A stretch of 22,982 nucleotides of DNA from a virus. The position numbers and the translations under genes are program-made. The notes beneath the pieces are model-generated. The model ran no database searches and was not told the DNA's origin. It saw only the letters and a list, made by a program, of their open reading frames with translations. Below are positions 22,470 to 22,982 of the stretch, piece by piece (positions within the stretch are counted from its first letter, which is position 1; each line of letters opens with the position of its first letter). The stretch covers positions 1-22,982 of the IMG/VR virus record IMGVR_UViG_3300025274_000072. One strand, written 5' to 3'.

Positions 22470-22982
22470 GCCGAATAGTACTCAGCAAGTGGGATCAACC
22501 TAAAGGGAGCCTTGACCCTGTTCTCTTCGGCAGCCAATCTGAACTGTTCCTCGTATTCCTGCTTCAACATAGGCACCCGTGGTGCCGCTTCTGGCTTCTT
22601 GATGGCGATGTAATAAGCAAGACCTGCCACCATCGCAGGAAGGAAAAGAGCAGGGATGTCGTAATTATTTGAACCCTTGGTTCCCGTATCCGTCATTCGC
22701 CTGACGCGCCAGTAGACAAACTGGCAGTGGTGAAGGTTGAACTGGCGGGTGGGGTATATATAAATGGTGGGGGCTGTGCGCTGACGGTCAACCCAGTACT
22801 GGTTGGGACGCCCCTTCTCCAACTTGTCAGGGATAGTTGCGTAGGTAACGGGTGACACGCGCGAGATGGACGAGTCAATTTGAAGGGTGGCATTGGATGG
22901 GTCTGTCCTCACCACGGCCTCTATGATGTCAACGGTATCATCCGGCAGGCTATAGGACGCGGTTCCCTCCGTGAAAGCAAAG
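22466..22982 (-). CDS. Adaptor/connector-like virion protein (5' end outside window)
   Basis: The reading frame enters from the right edge; the first visible residues are FAFTEGTASYSLPDDTVDII, so the GTG at 22915 is internal and 171 residues are visible. Blocks in order: YSLPDD, ATLQIDSSISRVSPVTYATI, GRPNQYWVDRQ, TIYIYPTRQF with paired strands, FVYWRVRRMTDTGTKGSNNY, FLPAMVAGLAYYIAIKKPEA and a charged C-terminal helix. This order (LP-x-D, GRP-x-x-Y, paired strands, helical pair) parallels the 213-aa adaptor two genes downstream. It probably belongs to the portal-to-tail connector. The amphipathic GLAYYIAIKK helix is too short and charged to be a sure membrane segment. Confidence 0.85.
   Translation of the reverse strand, partial: FAFTEGTASYSLPDDTVDIIEAVVRTDPSNATLQIDSSISRVSPVTYATIPDKLEKGRPNQYWVDRQRTAPTIYIYPTRQFNLHHCQFVYWRVRRMTDTGTKGSNNYDIPALFLPAMVAGLAYYIAIKKPEAAPRVPMLKQEYEEQFRLAAEENRVKAPFRLIPLAEYYSA

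Noticed and set aside
22466-22915. GTG at 22915 as the start of the right-edge gene
   Set aside because: The frame continues upstream to the window edge with conserved residues (YSLPDDTVDII), so the true start is outside the window.
1-22982. tRNA genes, integrase, attachment sites, promoters or terminators
   Set aside because: Gaps between genes are at most 17 bases and I saw no cloverleaf, hairpin with T-run or promoter-like sequence in them.

Overview
This window is the late structural (virion morphogenesis) region of a tailed phage, most likely a short-tailed marine podovirus with an unidentified host. Fourteen genes are packed head to tail on the minus strand, so transcription and translation read from position 22982 down to position 1. 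Intergenic gaps are 0-17 bases, several genes overlap (ATGA or TGATG junctions), and I found no plus-strand gene, tRNA, promoter, terminator, integrase or attachment site. Both edge genes are cut: the one at 22466-22982 lacks its 5' end and the one at 1-5456 lacks its 3' end. Terminase, portal and capsid genes are not in the window and probably lie beyond the right edge.

Layout in transcription order. (i) 22982-20670, head-to-tail connector and small virion proteins: an adaptor-like protein (partial), a 117-aa conserved protein, a second adaptor-like protein (213 aa), a 96-aa conserved protein and a 169-aa virion protein. (ii) 20665-15006, adhesion and tail-fibre module: a 198-aa repeat protein, a 412-aa fibre-like protein, and a 1271-aa protein with two LamG-like and two SPRY-like modules plus a marine-phage tail C-terminus. 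(iii) 15003-14159: a membrane-anchored coiled-coil protein, possibly lysis related, and a tail-fibre-assembly-like protein. (iv) 14154-11561: a 766-aa tail nozzle/stabilisation-like protein and a 98-aa protein. (v) 11552-1, internal virion (ejection) module: a 704-aa Gly-rich protein, a 137-aa GNAT-like protein, a 360-aa protein, an 824-aa protein carrying a SleB-type cell-wall hydrolase, and a giant protein with at least 1818 residues.

Module (v) matches the order of phage T7 genes 13-14-15-16 (small GNAT-like protein, then three progressively larger core proteins) although the sequences look unrelated. The giant last protein is the most interesting item. It has a Gly-rich hydrophobic N-terminal stretch, an 18-residue Pro/Glu repeat linker, a zincin-type HExxH peptidase region, an ADP-ribosyltransferase-like region broken up by insertions (one holding a second HExxH), and a conserved RAVHDYYAH/TETLGNNAW domain. 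This resembles the polyvalent proteins of phages and conjugative elements, which are thought to be delivered into the host with the DNA. A reasonable model, which is inference, is that the connector and nozzle form the tail, the fibre genes bind the host, the SleB protein opens the wall, and the giant protein enters the cell and modifies host proteins early in infection.

Base composition changes along the window. The LamG tail gene is visibly AT-richer than its neighbours (14 G+C of 60 at 15361-15420, against 43 of 60 at 20281-20340), consistent with modular exchange of receptor-binding genes.
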